This document shows positions 7,188 to 16,860 of a stretch of 64,000 nucleotides of DNA, one piece after another. The notes under the pieces are model-generated. The model was given only the letters and a program-made list of their open reading frames with translations, did not search any database and was not told the origin of the DNA. The stretch is from positions 1 through 64,000 of the forward strand of contig CAUJJP010000097.1 of NCBI GenBank assembly GCA_963205525.1. Reading direction: 5' to 3'. Position numbers and translations under genes: made by a program. This DNA is from Pseudomonadota bacterium. GTDB lineage: Bacteria; Pseudomonadota; Gammaproteobacteria; Burkholderiales; Burkholderiaceae. The number at the start of each line of letters is the position of its first letter. Within the stretch, counting starts at the first letter, position 1.

Positions 7188-9149
7188 ATGCCCATCCCTT
7201 CCTTCCTCCCACGCCGGCGCACGCGCTGGCGGCTCTGGCCCGGCCCGGCGCTGGCCGTGCAGGCGCTGCTCGCCCTCGCCCCGGCCGGCGTCTGGCTGTG
7301 GCCGGCCTGGCGCACCGGCGGCGCCGAGGCCTGGCTCGCGGCCATGCCCGGCGCCGCGCTGTCCGTCGTCGGCGGCGCGGCGCTGGCTGCCGTCGCCTGG
7401 TGCTGCGCGCCTGGCCGCGCCACGCGCAGCGCGCGCCAGATCACGGCCGAGCTCGACGCCTTGTTCGCCGCCGCCCCCGACGCGGTGATCGTGCACGATG
7501 CGCGCGGCCGTATCACGAGTGCCAACGCCGCCGCGGCGCGCCTGCTGGACTGCGACCCGGGCACCTTGCGCGGCCAGTTGCTGGCGCGGCTGCTGGACCT
7601 TCAAGGCCACGATCTGACCCAGGCCGGGCACGCCGAGCTGAGCACGCTGCGCGGCGCCCAGGGCCGCGCGCTGCGCTGCGAGCTGGCTCGCATGCCGCTG
7701 CCGACGCGCTGCGGACACCCGTTGTGGGCGCTCACCCTGCGCGACCTCAGCGCGCGCGAGGACGCCATCCAGCACATGCGCGGGCTGGCCAACTACGATC
7801 CCCTCACCGGCCTGCCCAACCGCAGCCTGTTCCGCCACCGCCTGCAGCTGGCGATGGCGCGCGCCGACTGCAGCGCGCAGCCGATGGCGCTCATGTTCCT
7901 GGACCTGGACCGCTTCAAGAACGTGAACGACAGCCTGGGCCACGAGGCCGGCGACCGCCTGCTGCAGCACGTGGCGCGCGCCATCGAATCCGAGCTGCGC
8001 TGCAGCGACACCCTGGCCGCCGCCGACACCGACACCGAAGCCCCGATCACGGTCGCGCGCCTGGGTGGCGACGAGTTCACCGTCATCGCCGAGTCGCTGC
8101 ACGGCGCCGACGACGCGCGCCAGATCGCGGCGCGCATCCAGCGCGCGCTGCAGGCGCCGGTGCCGGTGGGCCGGCACGAGATCGTCGTCAGCACCAGCAT
8201 AGGCATCACCGTCTACCCGGACGACGCGAGCCCGCTGGACGACCTGCTGCGCCACGCCGACCAGGCGATGTACCGCGCCAAGGAGCTCGGGCGCGACCAG
8301 ATCCAGTTCTACAGCGCCGACCTCAACGACCAGGCACAGCAGCGCATGCGGCTGGAGGCCGAGCTTCGCCACGCGCTGGAGCGCGGCGAGTTCCAGCTCA
8401 TCTGGCAGCCCAAGGCCGAGCTCGCCAGCGGCCACGTGAGCGGCGCCGAGGTCTTGCTGCGCTGGCAGCGCGACGGCCGCCCGGTGGCCACGCCCGACAC
8501 CTTCATCCGCGTGCTGGAGGAAACCGGCCTCATCCTGCCGGTGGGCCGCTGGGTGCTGGAGCAGGCGGCGCACCAGGTCGTGGCCTGGCGGCGCGCCGGC
8601 CTGCCCTGGCTGCGGGTGGCGGTGAACCTGTCGGCGCGCCAGCTGCGCCAGGGCGACCTGGTGCAGACGGTGGCCCAGGTGCTGGCCGCCAGCGGCCTGC
8701 CCTCGGCGCATCTCGAACTGGAGCTCACCGAGAGCATGCTGATGGGCGGCGAGCAGCACGAGAAGCTGCTGCACCAGCTCTCCGCACTCGGCGTGCAGCT
8801 CGCGATCGACGACTTCGGCACCGGCTGGTCCTCGCTGAGCTACCTCAAGCGCTTCAACGTAGACACCCTGAAGATAGACCGCAGCTTCGTGCGCGACACC
8901 CCGCACGACGCCGAGGACATGGCGATCACCGCCGCCGTGATCGCGCTCGCGCGCAGCCTCAAGCTGCGCGTGGTGGCCGAGGGCGTGGAGACGCCGGCCC
9001 AGCAGCGCTTCCTGCGCGATCGCGGCTGCGACGAGTACCAGGGCTGGCTGCTGTCGCGCCCGCTCGCCGCCCCCGCCTTCGAGAGCTGGTGGCGCCAGCA
9101 GCTGCTGCTGGACTCCGAGCACGAGATCGAGCAGGCCACCCTGCCCTGA
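7188..9149 (+). CDS. PAS-GGDEF-EAL cyclic-di-GMP protein with N-terminal membrane segments
   Basis: This 653-residue protein has two hydrophobic segments (about 18-36 and 47-72), then a PAS-like domain (about 88-205, DAVIVHDARGRITSANAAAARLL). A GGDEF domain follows with the intact motif LGGDEF, then an EAL domain. The EAL signature reads EVLLRW, which keeps the catalytic Glu, and NLSARQL, IDDFGTGWSSLSYLKRF, LKIDRSFV and EGVET are all present. It may therefore make and degrade c-di-GMP; which activity dominates is unknown. A TTG at 7134 would add 18 residues; the ATG at 7188 is preferred although neither has a strong ribosome-binding site. Confidence 0.9.
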   Translation: MPIPSFLPRRRTRWRLWPGPALAVQALLALAPAGVWLWPAWRTGGAEAWLAAMPGAALSVVGGAALAAVAWCCAPGRATRSARQITAELDALFAAAPDAVIVHDARGRITSANAAAARLLDCDPGTLRGQLLARLLDLQGHDLTQAGHAELSTLRGAQGRALRCELARMPLPTRCGHPLWALTLRDLSAREDAIQHMRGLANYDPLTGLPNRSLFRHRLQLAMARADCSAQPMALMFLDLDRFKNVNDSLGHEAGDRLLQHVARAIESELRCSDTLAAADTDTEAPITVARLGGDEFTVIAESLHGADDARQIAARIQRALQAPVPVGRHEIVVSTSIGITVYPDDASPLDDLLRHADQAMYRAKELGRDQIQFYSADLNDQAQQRMRLEAELRHALERGEFQLIWQPKAELASGHVSGAEVLLRWQRDGRPVATPDTFIRVLEETGLILPVGRWVLEQAAHQVVAWRRAGLPWLRVAVNLSARQLRQGDLVQTVAQVLAASGLPSAHLELELTESMLMGGEQHEKLLHQLSALGVQLAIDDFGTGWSSLSYLKRFNVDTLKIDRSFVRDTPHDAEDMAITAAVIALARSLKLRVVAEGVETPAQQRFLRDRGCDEYQGWLLSRPLAAPAFESWWRQQLLLDSEHEIEQATLP

Positions 9150-9169
9150 GCCGGCGACCCTCGGAACTC

Positions 9170-9328
9170 TCAAGGAAACGCCGGGCCGTCCCAAGTTTCC
9201 TTGACCCCCGCGGGGGGCCGAGCCCGGACGAATCACAGTCCACTGCGGACTGTGATTCGCCTGGCGAGGGCCATCGGGCTTGCAAGCCCGATGGCGGGCT
9301 GGGCGCAGCCCGGTCCTGGGGGCCCTCA
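9170..9328 (+). repeat. Dispersed stem-loop repeat, copy b (long form)
   Basis: This is the long version of the family. A stem-loop at 9170-9204 has perfect 10-bp arms TCAAGGAAAC/GTTTCCTTGA and loop GCCGGGCCGTCCCAA. A CCCCCGCGGGGG run follows, then a 12-bp perfect hairpin at 9230-9258, a 24-base palindrome at 9271-9294 and a GGGCT/AGCCC hairpin. The far end runs into the stop codon (TGA, minus strand) of the amidase at 9326-9328. It lies between convergent genes and probably also serves as a transcription end. Confidence 0.9.
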
Positions 9329-10783
9329 GATGGGCGGCGCCGGCAGCCGCCCCAGCACATCCTGCAGCGCGATGCCTATCGCCAGCAGGCGCCGGTCGCT
9401 GCCCGCCGGACCATCCAGCTCCAGCCCCAGCGGCACGCCGGCCCGGCGCGCCATGCCCATCGGGATCTGCAGCGCCGGGATGCCGGCGTTGCTCGCCGGG
9501 TCGGTGTTCTGGATGTAGAGGGCGAAGCTGGCCGCGCTGCTGGCCTGCGCGTCCGCCGGCATCGCCGCCGCCGGCGTGGTGGGGAAGACCAGGGCGTCCA
9601 GTCGCTGCCCGGCAAAGGTCTGCGCGTACAGCCGCTGCAGCGCCGGCCGGTGCAGGTGCAGCGCCGCCTCGTAGATCGGTCGCCCCGGCGTCGGCACGCC
9701 GTCCGGGCCCGGCAGCAGGCGCGGCAGCACCCACAGTGCATAGGTGTCGCGCACATCGGCGCTGGCGATGTCGGCCGCCAGCCGCGCGAGGTCCAGCCCC
9801 GTGCCCCAGCGCGCGAGGTAGGCCGCCATGTCCTCGCCCGCCTCGTACAGGGCGATCGGCGCAGCGACCGCCGCGTTCAGCGCCATCAGCCCCGGCATCG
9901 GCAGGTCCTCGACCACGCAGACGCGCGCCGCGCGCAGCCGCGCCAGCACCGCGGCAAAGGCCTCGGCCGTGTCGGCGTCCAGGTTCGCCAGCATGGGGGC
10001 GGGCACGCCCAGGCGCAGGCCCGCCAGCTCGGCCAGCGGCCATGCGCTTGCCGCCGGCTCGCCGGTGAGGACGCGGTCCAGCAGCCCCAGGTCCTGCACC
10101 GTGAGCGCCATCGGCCCCGGCGTGTCGCGCGTGTGCGAGATCGGCGCGATGCCGCTTCCCGGGTAGCGGCCGATGGTCGGACGAAACCCGGCACAGCCGT
10201 TGAAGGCGCCCGGAATGCGCAGCGAGCCGCCGGTGTCGGTGCCCAGCCCGGCGGGCGCGATGCGCGCGCCGATCGCCGCCCCGGTGCCGGAGGACGAGCC
10301 GCCGGCGCAGCGCCGCAGGTCGTAGGCGTTGCGCACCCCGGGCGCGGCGCCCGGCGTGTTGAAGCACGGGTTCAGGCCCGAGATGCCCAGCGCCAGCTCG
10401 TGCATCTGGGTCTTGCCCAGGACGACGGCACCGGCGGCGCGCAGCCGCTGCAGCACCGGCGCGTCCGCCGCCGGCACGAAGTGCGCCAGCGCCGGCGTGC
10501 CCGCCGTGCTGGGCAGGCCGGCGGCGTGGATGTTGTCCTTCACCACCAGCGGCACGCCGTTCAGCGGCAGCGTGCCCGCATCTGCCTGGCCCGCGGCACG
10601 GCGCGCGTCGGCGGCGCGCGCCGACGCCAGCGCGCCCTCCGCGTCCAGGGTGACGAAGGCGTTCAGCGCCGCCCGCTCGCGTGCGCGCGCCAGGCAGGCG
10701 CGGGTCAGGTCTTCGCTGCGCAGCGCGCCGCGGGCGATGGCCTGCGCCATCTCGCTCATGGACAGAAGGGTGAAGTCGGGCAT
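9326..10783 (-). CDS. Amidase signature family hydrolase
   Basis: This 485-residue amidase shows the Ser-cisSer-Lys triad framework: [10 protein letters not shown] (Lys), [19 protein letters not shown] (cis-Ser) and [19 protein letters not shown] (nucleophile Ser). It hydrolyses a carboxamide to acid and ammonia. The overall pattern resembles indoleacetamide or mandelamide hydrolases, but the substrate is not determinable. It is a single gene, divergent from the damaged sensor gene at 10947 and convergent with the GGDEF-EAL gene. Confidence 0.88.
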   Translation of the reverse strand: MPDFTLLSMSEMAQAIARGALRSEDLTRACLARARERAALNAFVTLDAEGALASARAADARRAAGQADAGTLPLNGVPLVVKDNIHAAGLPSTAGTPALAHFVPAADAPVLQRLRAAGAVVLGKTQMHELALGISGLNPCFNTPGAAPGVRNAYDLRRCAGGSSSGTGAAIGARIAPAGLGTDTGGSLRIPGAFNGCAGFRPTIGRYPGSGIAPISHTRDTPGPMALTVQDLGLLDRVLTGEPAASAWPLAELAGLRLGVPAPMLANLDADTAEAFAAVLARLRAARVCVVEDLPMPGLMALNAAVAAPIALYEAGEDMAAYLARWGTGLDLARLAADIASADVRDTYALWVLPRLLPGPDGVPTPGRPIYEAALHLHRPALQRLYAQTFAGQRLDALVFPTTPAAAMPADAQASSAASFALYIQNTDPASNAGIPALQIPMGMARRAGVPLGLELDGPAGSDRRLLAIGIALQDVLGRLPAPPI

Positions 10784-10814
10784 GTGCTTGCCTGGCCGCA
10801 GGGCCTGGCCACGG

Positions 10815-10825
10815 TTTGACTCAAA
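10815..10825. promoter_or_regulatory. Short palindrome in divergent promoter region
   Basis: TTTGACTCAAA is a perfect odd-length inverted repeat in the 163-base gap between the divergent amidase and sensor genes. It is the only AT-rich patch in that gap and could be an operator. No known regulator is assigned. Confidence 0.25.
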
Positions 10826-10946
10826 TCATCGCATCGGCGGCGAGTGCCAGGTCGGCGCCACGGCGGAGGCTGGCGCGTGCAAGAGGCCACGTCCGGCGAC
10901 GCCAGCCTGCTTCAAGCGGGCAGCACAGGCTGCCGATAGCCCTGCG

Positions 10947-11533
10947 ATGGGGGTCTATGTCCACCTTGCCCGCTGGTCGCTGCGCGCGCTGCTCGCGCTC
11001 GCCCTGGCCTGGAGCCCGGCACCGGGCTGGGCGGCGCGCGCCCTGGACATTCTGGTGCTGCACTCCTACAGCCAGGAGTACGCCTGGACCAAGGGCCAGC
11101 ACGAGGGCTTCCTGGACGGCCTGGCACAGGACGCGGTCCAGCGCTACGAGGTTCGCGCCGAGTACCTGGACACCAAGCGCGTGCGCTACGACGAGGCCTA
11201 TGCGGAGCAGTTCGCGCAGGCGCTGGCCGCCAAGTACCGCGGCTACACCCCCGAGGCCATCTACGTCAGCGACGACCACGCCCTGCGCTTCGCGCTCGCC
11301 CGGCTGCCGGCCCTGTTCCCGGATGCCCCGGTCTTCTTCAGCGGCGTGAACGACCTCGGCGTGCGTGCCCGGCTGGACCCGGCGCGCGTGACCGGCGCCT
11401 TCGAGCGCAAGCAGATCGCGCCCAACCTCGAACTCGTGCGCGCCTTCGCCGGACGCGAGGCCGCGCTGCTGATCGTGGGCGACGACTCGCCGACCGCGCG
11501 TGCGATCGAGCACGAGCTGCACCAGGAGCTGGC
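10947..11533 (+). pseudogene. 5' fragment of a periplasmic-sensor GGDEF-EAL gene
   Basis: About 195 codons remain: a signal or anchor segment (residues 8-24) followed by the start of an ABC-substrate-binding-like sensor domain (ALDILVLHSYSQEYAWTKGQ, then PEAIYVSDDHALRFALA). The sequence breaks near 11528-11535. Downstream, in another frame, comes AIGVAMDITERK, which is the typical end of a PAS/PAC domain just ahead of a GGDEF domain. The rest of the sensor, the membrane segment and most of the PAS domain are missing. The gene looks like one receptor-type c-di-GMP protein that lost an internal segment out of frame. An assembly collapse is the alternative. Confidence 0.75.
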
Positions 11534-11545
11534 GGCGCCATCGGG

Positions 11546-12916
11546 GTGGCGATGGACATCACCGAGCGCAAGCTCTCCGAGGACCGGCTGGCCCACCTCG
11601 CGAGCTACGACACCGTCACCGGCCTGCCCAACCGCAGCCTGTTCCAGGACCGCCTGGCGCAGGCCCTGCACCGCGCCGAGCGCGACTCGCGCCAGGCCGC
11701 GCTGCTGTTCATCGACCTGGACAACTTCAAGCACGTCAACGACACCCTGGGCCACGCCGCCGGCGACGCCCTGCTGCAGCAGGTGGCGGCGCGGCTCAAG
11801 GGCGCGCTGCGCGCCAGCGACAGCGTCAGCCGGCTGGGCGGCGACGAGTTCACCGTCATCCTGGAAGCCATCTGGCGTGACGAGGACGTGGAACAGGTGG
11901 CGGACAAGCTGCTGCAGGAATCGGCCCTGCCCTACCGGCTGCAGGGACACGAGGTCTTCGTCACCGCCAGCATAGGCATCGCCGTCTACCCGCGCGACGG
12001 CGACAACGCCGAGGCCCTGCTCATGAGCGCCGACGCCGCCATGTACCGCGCCAAGGACCGGGGCCGTCACGGCTACGAGTTCTTCGCCCAGGCGATCAGC
12101 GCGCGCTCCCAGGAGCGCCTGAACCTGGGCAACGAGCTGCGCGGCGCCCTCGCGCGCGGCGAGTTCAGCCTGCACTACCAGCCCAAGGCCGCGCTGCAAG
12201 GCGGGCGCGTGCTCGGCTTCGAAGCCCTGCTGCGCTGGCACAACGCACGCCTGGGCACGGTCTCGCCGGCGGTCTTCATCCCCGTGCTGGAGGACACCGG
12301 CCTCATCGCCGAGGTCGGCGCCTGGGTGCTCGCCGAAGCCTGCCGCTGGGCCGCGCAGGCGCCGCCCGCCGGCGCACGGCCGACCACGGTGTCGGTCAAC
12401 CTCTCGGCGCGCCAGTTCCGCGACCCCGCGCTGGACAGCGTGGTGCAGCGCGCGCTGCACGGCGCAGGCCTGGCGCCCGGACGGCTGGAGCTGGAGCTCA
12501 CCGAGTCCATCCTGGTCGACCTGGAAGGCAGCCTGCAGACCATGAAGCGGCTCAAGGCGCTGGGCATCCAGCTCGCGATCGACGACTTCGGCACCGGCTA
12601 CTCCTCGCTCTCCTACCTCAAGCGCTTCCCGGTCGACCGGCTCAAGATCGACGCCTCCTTCGTGCGCGACATCGCCAGCGACCCCGACGACGCCGCCATC
12701 GTCGCCGCCATCGTCGGCATGGGCCACCACCTGCAGCTGCGCGTCATCGCCGAGGGCGTGGAGACCGCGGCCCAGCTCGAATTCCTGAAGCGCCAGGGCT
12801 GCGACGAGGTGCAGGGCTACCTGCTCGGACGCCCGATGCCGGGCGAGGAGGCGCGGCGCTGGCTGGCAGCGCACGCGCGCACCCACACCGTCCTGCCGCT
12901 GGCCGAGCCGGTCTGA
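11546..12916 (+). CDS. GGDEF-EAL output module of the truncated sensor gene
   Basis: From the ATG at 11546 the product is 456 residues: MDITERKLSEDRLAHLASYD linker, GGDEF domain with intact LGGDEF, and EAL domain with intact FEALLRW, NLSARQF, IDDFGTGYSSLSYLKRF, LKIDASF and EGVET. Both catalytic motifs look functional. The ATG sits inside the old PAC motif and no convincing Shine-Dalgarno lies upstream, so expression as a soluble, sensorless enzyme is uncertain. The sequence is closely related to the GGDEF-EAL of the gene at 7188, including several stretches that match in nucleotide sequence. Confidence 0.8.
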   Translation: MAMDITERKLSEDRLAHLASYDTVTGLPNRSLFQDRLAQALHRAERDSRQAALLFIDLDNFKHVNDTLGHAAGDALLQQVAARLKGALRASDSVSRLGGDEFTVILEAIWRDEDVEQVADKLLQESALPYRLQGHEVFVTASIGIAVYPRDGDNAEALLMSADAAMYRAKDRGRHGYEFFAQAISARSQERLNLGNELRGALARGEFSLHYQPKAALQGGRVLGFEALLRWHNARLGTVSPAVFIPVLEDTGLIAEVGAWVLAEACRWAAQAPPAGARPTTVSVNLSARQFRDPALDSVVQRALHGAGLAPGRLELELTESILVDLEGSLQTMKRLKALGIQLAIDDFGTGYSSLSYLKRFPVDRLKIDASFVRDIASDPDDAAIVAAIVGMGHHLQLRVIAEGVETAAQLEFLKRQGCDEVQGYLLGRPMPGEEARRWLAAHARTHTVLPLAEPV

Positions 12917-13057
12917 GGCCCGCGGATACGCTTGCCCGCCGCCCGCGACTCGCGCAGGGGCTGGGCCGGGGCCGCGCAAGTCTGGTGGATTGCCCGGACC
13001 GGCCCGCGATCCACCCATCCGGGCCTCCCATCCGGGCCACCTCTATCATGCGCGCCG

Positions 13058-16000
13058 ATGCAGCCCGCCGGCACCGAACCCGACGCCCAGCCCTTCATCG
13101 CACGCTGGCGCGCCGCCGGCGGCAGCGAGCGCGCCAACTACCAGCTCTTCGTCGGCGAGCTGTGCGCCCTGCTCGGCCTGCCCGGCCCCGAGCCGGCGCG
13201 CGGCGACGCCCGCGACGACGCCTACGTCTTCGAGCGCCGGGTCAGCTTTGCGCACGGCGACGGCAGCGAAAGCGCCGGCTTCATCGACTGCTACCGGCGC
13301 GGCGCCTTCGTGCTCGAAGCGAAGAAGCTCAAGGGCAGCCGGGCCGGCCCCGCCACCAAGGGCTTCGACGACGCGCTGCTGCGCGCCCGCGCGCAGGCCG
13401 AGAGCTACGCGCGTGCGCTGCCCGCTGCCGAAGGCCGGCCGCCCTTCGTCGTCGTGGTCGACGTCGGCCACGTCATCGAGCTGTACGCCGAGTTCACGCG
13501 CAGCGGCGCCACCTACACGTCCTTCCCGGATGCGCGCAGCCACCGCATCGCGCTCGCCGATCTGCAGCAGCCGGCCGTGCGCGAGCGGCTGCGCACACTG
13601 TGGCTGGACCCGCTGGCGCTGGACCCGTCGCGCGCCAGCGCCAAGGTCACGCGCGAGGTCGCGGTGCATCTGGCCGCGCTGGCGCGCAGCCTGGAAGCCG
13701 CCGGCCACGCGCCCGAGGCGGTGGCCGCGTTCCTCACGCGCTGCCTGTTCTGCATGTTCGCCGAGGACGTGGGCCTGCTGCCGGATGCCCCCGGTGCCCC
13801 CGGTGCCCCCGGTGCGCCCGGTGCGCCCGGTGCCGCGGCCGATGGCGCGGGCGGCTTCGTCGGCCTGCTGCAGCGCCACCGGGACGATGCGGCCACGCTG
13901 CGCAAGATGATCGCCGTGCTCTGGGCCGACATGGACCGCGGCGGTTTCAGCGCCGCGCTGGCGCAGGAGCTGCTGCGCTTCAACGGCAAGCTGTTCAAGG
14001 GCTGGGGCGCCGACGACTACGTGCTGCCGCTGCAGCGCGAGCAGATCGACGGCCTGCTCGCCGCCGCCTCGGCCAACTGGCGCGAGGTCGAGCCCGCGAT
14101 CTTCGGCACCCTGCTGGAGCGCGCGCTCGACCCCGCCGAGCGCCACGCTTTGGGCGCCCACTACACGCCGCGCGCGTATGTGGAGCGGCTGGTGCTGCCC
14201 ACCGTGGTCGAGCCGCTGCGCGCCGACTGGGCCGACGCGCAGGCCGCGGCGCTGCTGCTGGCGCACGAGGCCGATGCGCTGGACGGCAGGAAGCGCGACG
14301 ACAAGCTGGCCGAGGCGCGCGCCGAGATCCGCCGCTTCCACCACCGCCTGTGCACGCTGCGCGTGCTCGACCCGGCCTGCGGCAGCGGCAACTTCCTGTA
14401 CGTGACGCTGGAGCACCTGAAGCGGCTGGAGGCCGAGGTGCTGGCGCAGGCCGAGGCACTGGGCGACACCCAGACCAGGCTCGGCCTTGAAGGCGAGACG
14501 GTGACGCTGCAGCAGCTGCGCGGCATCGAGCTCAACGAACGCGCCGCCGCGCTGGCCGAGCTGGTGCTGTGGATAGGCTGGCTGCAGTGGCACATCCGCA
14601 GCTTCGGCAGCGCCAGCCTGGCCGAGCCGCTGATCCACGACTACCGCAACATCGAATGCCGCGACGCGGTGCTGGCCTGGGACGGCCAGGAGCCGATGCG
14701 CGACGCCGCAGGCCAGCTCGTCACGCGCTGGGACGGCAAGACCTTCAAGACCCACCCGGCCACCGGCGAGCCGGTGCCCGACGAGAGCGCGCAGCTGCCG
14801 CAGTGGCGCTACCTGAACCCGCGGCCGGCCGAGTGGCCGCAGGCGGATTTCATCGTGGGGAATCCGCCGTTCATCGGGGCGAAGCTTGTTCGCGAGGCTC
14901 TGGGAGATGGCTATGCGATGGCCCTCCGCTCAGCCTGGCCGGAAGTGCCCGAGAGCGCGGACTTCGTCATGTACTGGTGGCAGCGCGCGGCGCAGACGGT
15001 GCGCAAGGGTGCGGCACGGCGCTTCGGCCTCATAACCACCAACAGCCTGCGCCAGACCTTCAATCGTCGCGTCATCGAAGCCGAGCAGGCGGCGCAGCCG
15101 CCGCTGCATCTTTGCTTCGCGATTCCGGATCACCCCTGGGTGGACAGCGCGCTGGGTGCGGCGGTGCGCATCGCGATGACCGTTGGCAGCACAACGCCTG
15201 CGCCCGGGCGACTGCTCGCCGTGGCCGGGGAACAGGCCATCGGCGACAGCGAGGTTGATGTCACGCTGACAGAGCGCGAAGGTGCCATCCACGCCGACCT
15301 GCGCATTGGTGCGGACGTGTCTGGTGTTCAGTCGCTGCACGCCAATGCCGGCCTGTCCTCGCCTGGCGTCAAACTGCATGGCGCAGGCTTCATCGTCACG
15401 CGCGAACAGGCGGCGGCGCTGGGTCTGGGTTCGGTGCCGGGCTTGGAACAGCACATCCGCGAGTACCGCAACGGCCGCGATCTGACGGCCGCGCCGCGCG
15501 ACGTGCTGGTTATCGACTTGTTCGGGAAGAGCCTGGACGTCGTTCGTTCGCGCTTCCCTGCCGTCTACCAATGGGTGGCCGAGCGAGTGAAGCCGGAACG
15601 CGATCAGAACAACCGCGCGATCTATCGAGAGAACTGGTGGATCTTCGGAGAGCCGCGCAAGGATTTGCGTCCGGCCCTTGTCGACCTGTCCCGCTACATC
15701 GCGACGGCAGTGACCACCAAGCATCGCACCTTCTCGTTCTTGAGTGCGGACGTCTTACCGGACGACGCGCTGATGTGCATTGCGTCAGCGGATGCGCTGC
15801 ACCTCGGTGTTCTGGGCTCGTCGACTCACCTTGCATGGGCGCTTCGAACGGGCAGCACGTTGGAGGACAGGCCCAGGTATATCAAGTCGGAATGCTTCGA
15901 GCCCTTCCCCTTCCCCAGCGACGACACCGGCCTGACCCCCGAACTCGCCGAGCGCATCCGCCACCTCGCCGAGCAGATCGACGCCCACCGCAAGGCGCGG

Positions 16001-16714
16001 CAGGCGCTGCACGACGAGGTGACGCTGACCGGCCTGTACAACGTGCTCGCCAGGCTGCGCGCCGAAGAACCGCTGAGCGCGAAGGACAAGCTCATCCACG
16101 AACAAGGCCTGGTCGCGGTGCTGGGCAGCCTGCACGACGAACTCGACGCCGCGGTGCTGCAGGCCTACGGCTGGGCCGACCTGCGCTCCGCGCTGGCCGA
16201 CCACCGGCCGGCCGCGGCCGAGGCGCGTGCCGCGGCGGTGGAGACGTTGCTGGAGCGGTTGGTGGAGCTGAATGCGAAGCGCGCCGCCGAGGAGGCCGCG
16301 GGCACGGTGCGCTGGCTGCGCCCCGAGTTCCAGACCCGCGCCCAGGCCGCGCCGACCGGGCCGGACGCGTCGGCCGGGTCGGCCGGGTCAGGCGCGCAGG
16401 GCGTGCAAGCCGAGATCGAAGGCATGGCCGAAGTCGAAGCCGAAGCCGAGGACGAGGCGCTGCCGTCATCGCCACCGTCCGCGCCGCCCGCCAGGCGCCC
16501 CTGGCCGGCCGGCCTGCCCGAACAGATCAAGGCGGTGGCCGAGTTGCTGGCGAGCAGCCCGCGTCCGCTCTCGCTGGCCGAGATCGAGGCCGCGTTCCAG
16601 GCCCGCGGGCGCTGGCGCGATCGGCTGCCGACCATCCTCGACACCCTGGCCGCGCTCGGCCGCGCCCGCCCCCTGCACGGCGCAGGGGATGCGGCGCGCT
16701 GGGCCGGCAGCTGA
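13058..16714 (+). CDS. MmeI-like type IIL restriction-modification enzyme (fused nuclease and adenine methyltransferase)
   Basis: A single 1218-residue chain. The N-terminal nuclease has D77-x9-E87-x-K89 (DCYRRGAFVLEAK), the D-x9-ExK spacing known from MmeI. A helical linker follows, then an N6-adenine methyltransferase with SAM motif I DPACGSGNF (438-446) and catalytic NPPF (602-605). The target-recognition part is at about 606-950, and a helical C-terminal extension has an acidic/proline linker and a winged-helix-like end. One protein would thus both methylate and cut DNA as host defence. The ATG at 13058 is chosen because the upstream open frame lacks family features. The DNA from about 14850 to 15890 is visibly less GC-rich than both ends of the gene, suggesting that the recognition domain was swapped in. 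Confidence 0.85.
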   Translation: MQPAGTEPDAQPFIARWRAAGGSERANYQLFVGELCALLGLPGPEPARGDARDDAYVFERRVSFAHGDGSESAGFIDCYRRGAFVLEAKKLKGSRAGPATKGFDDALLRARAQAESYARALPAAEGRPPFVVVVDVGHVIELYAEFTRSGATYTSFPDARSHRIALADLQQPAVRERLRTLWLDPLALDPSRASAKVTREVAVHLAALARSLEAAGHAPEAVAAFLTRCLFCMFAEDVGLLPDAPGAPGAPGAPGAPGAAADGAGGFVGLLQRHRDDAATLRKMIAVLWADMDRGGFSAALAQELLRFNGKLFKGWGADDYVLPLQREQIDGLLAAASANWREVEPAIFGTLLERALDPAERHALGAHYTPRAYVERLVLPTVVEPLRADWADAQAAALLLAHEADALDGRKRDDKLAEARAEIRRFHHRLCTLRVLDPACGSGNFLYVTLEHLKRLEAEVLAQAEALGDTQTRLGLEGETVTLQQLRGIELNERAAALAELVLWIGWLQWHIRSFGSASLAEPLIHDYRNIECRDAVLAWDGQEPMRDAAGQLVTRWDGKTFKTHPATGEPVPDESAQLPQWRYLNPRPAEWPQADFIVGNPPFIGAKLVREALGDGYAMALRSAWPEVPESADFVMYWWQRAAQTVRKGAARRFGLITTNSLRQTFNRRVIEAEQAAQPPLHLCFAIPDHPWVDSALGAAVRIAMTVGSTTPAPGRLLAVAGEQAIGDSEVDVTLTEREGAIHADLRIGADVSGVQSLHANAGLSSPGVKLHGAGFIVTREQAAALGLGSVPGLEQHIREYRNGRDLTAAPRDVLVIDLFGKSLDVVRSRFPAVYQWVAERVKPERDQNNRAIYRENWWIFGEPRKDLRPALVDLSRYIATAVTTKHRTFSFLSADVLPDDALMCIASADALHLGVLGSSTHLAWALRTGSTLEDRPRYIKSECFEPFPFPSDDTGLTPELAERIRHLAEQIDAHRKARQALHDEVTLTGLYNVLARLRAEEPLSAKDKLIHEQGLVAVLGSLHDELDAAVLQAYGWADLRSALADHRPAAAEARAAAVETLLERLVELNAKRAAEEAAGTVRWLRPEFQTRAQAAPTGPDASAGSAGSGAQGVQAEIEGMAEVEAEAEDEALPSSPPSAPPARRPWPAGLPEQIKAVAELLASSPRPLSLAEIEAAFQARGRWRDRLPTILDTLAALGRARPLHGAGDAARWAGS
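13787..13831 (+). repeat. Five 9-base tandem units in the restriction gene
   Basis: Three GCCCCCGGT units followed by two GCGCCCGGT units encode an (Ala-Pro-Gly)n linker at about residues 244-258, between the nuclease and methyltransferase parts. Copy-number change would keep the frame and only alter linker length. Confidence 0.85.
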
Positions 16715-16767
16715 CGAGCCCGACGCGCCCGACAAGCCCTACGAGCCCGACAAACCAGACAAGCCCC

Positions 16768-16837
16768 CGCCATCCACACGCGCGAGCTCTCCTGCCGCGA
16801 GCCGGTGCAGGCCACGCTGGCGCGCATCGGGGCGCTG
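16768..16837 (+). pseudogene. Duplicated 70-bp fragment of the amidase 5' region
   Basis: These 70 bases match 17987-18056, near the start of the intact amidase gene, with 4 mismatches by direct comparison. They translate as an amidase N-terminal helix (AIHARELSCREPVQATLARI). The fragment lies between the restriction gene and vapC, preceded at 16714-16766 by degenerate repeats of GAGCCCGACAA-like units. The pair of direct repeats brackets the vapBC module, as expected if this segment was inserted next to, or arose by duplication of, the amidase gene. Confidence 0.8.
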
Positions 16838-16860
16838 CGCAGGTCGGGGGTATGGCGTCC

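Noticed and set aside
12932..13057. N-terminal extension of the restriction enzyme
   Set aside because: Residues lack similarity to the family and the ATG at 13058 places the nuclease motif at its normal distance.
13787..13831. GCCCCCGGT repeats considered as a phase-variation switch
   Set aside because: Units are 9 bases, so gain or loss keeps the frame; they only change linker length.
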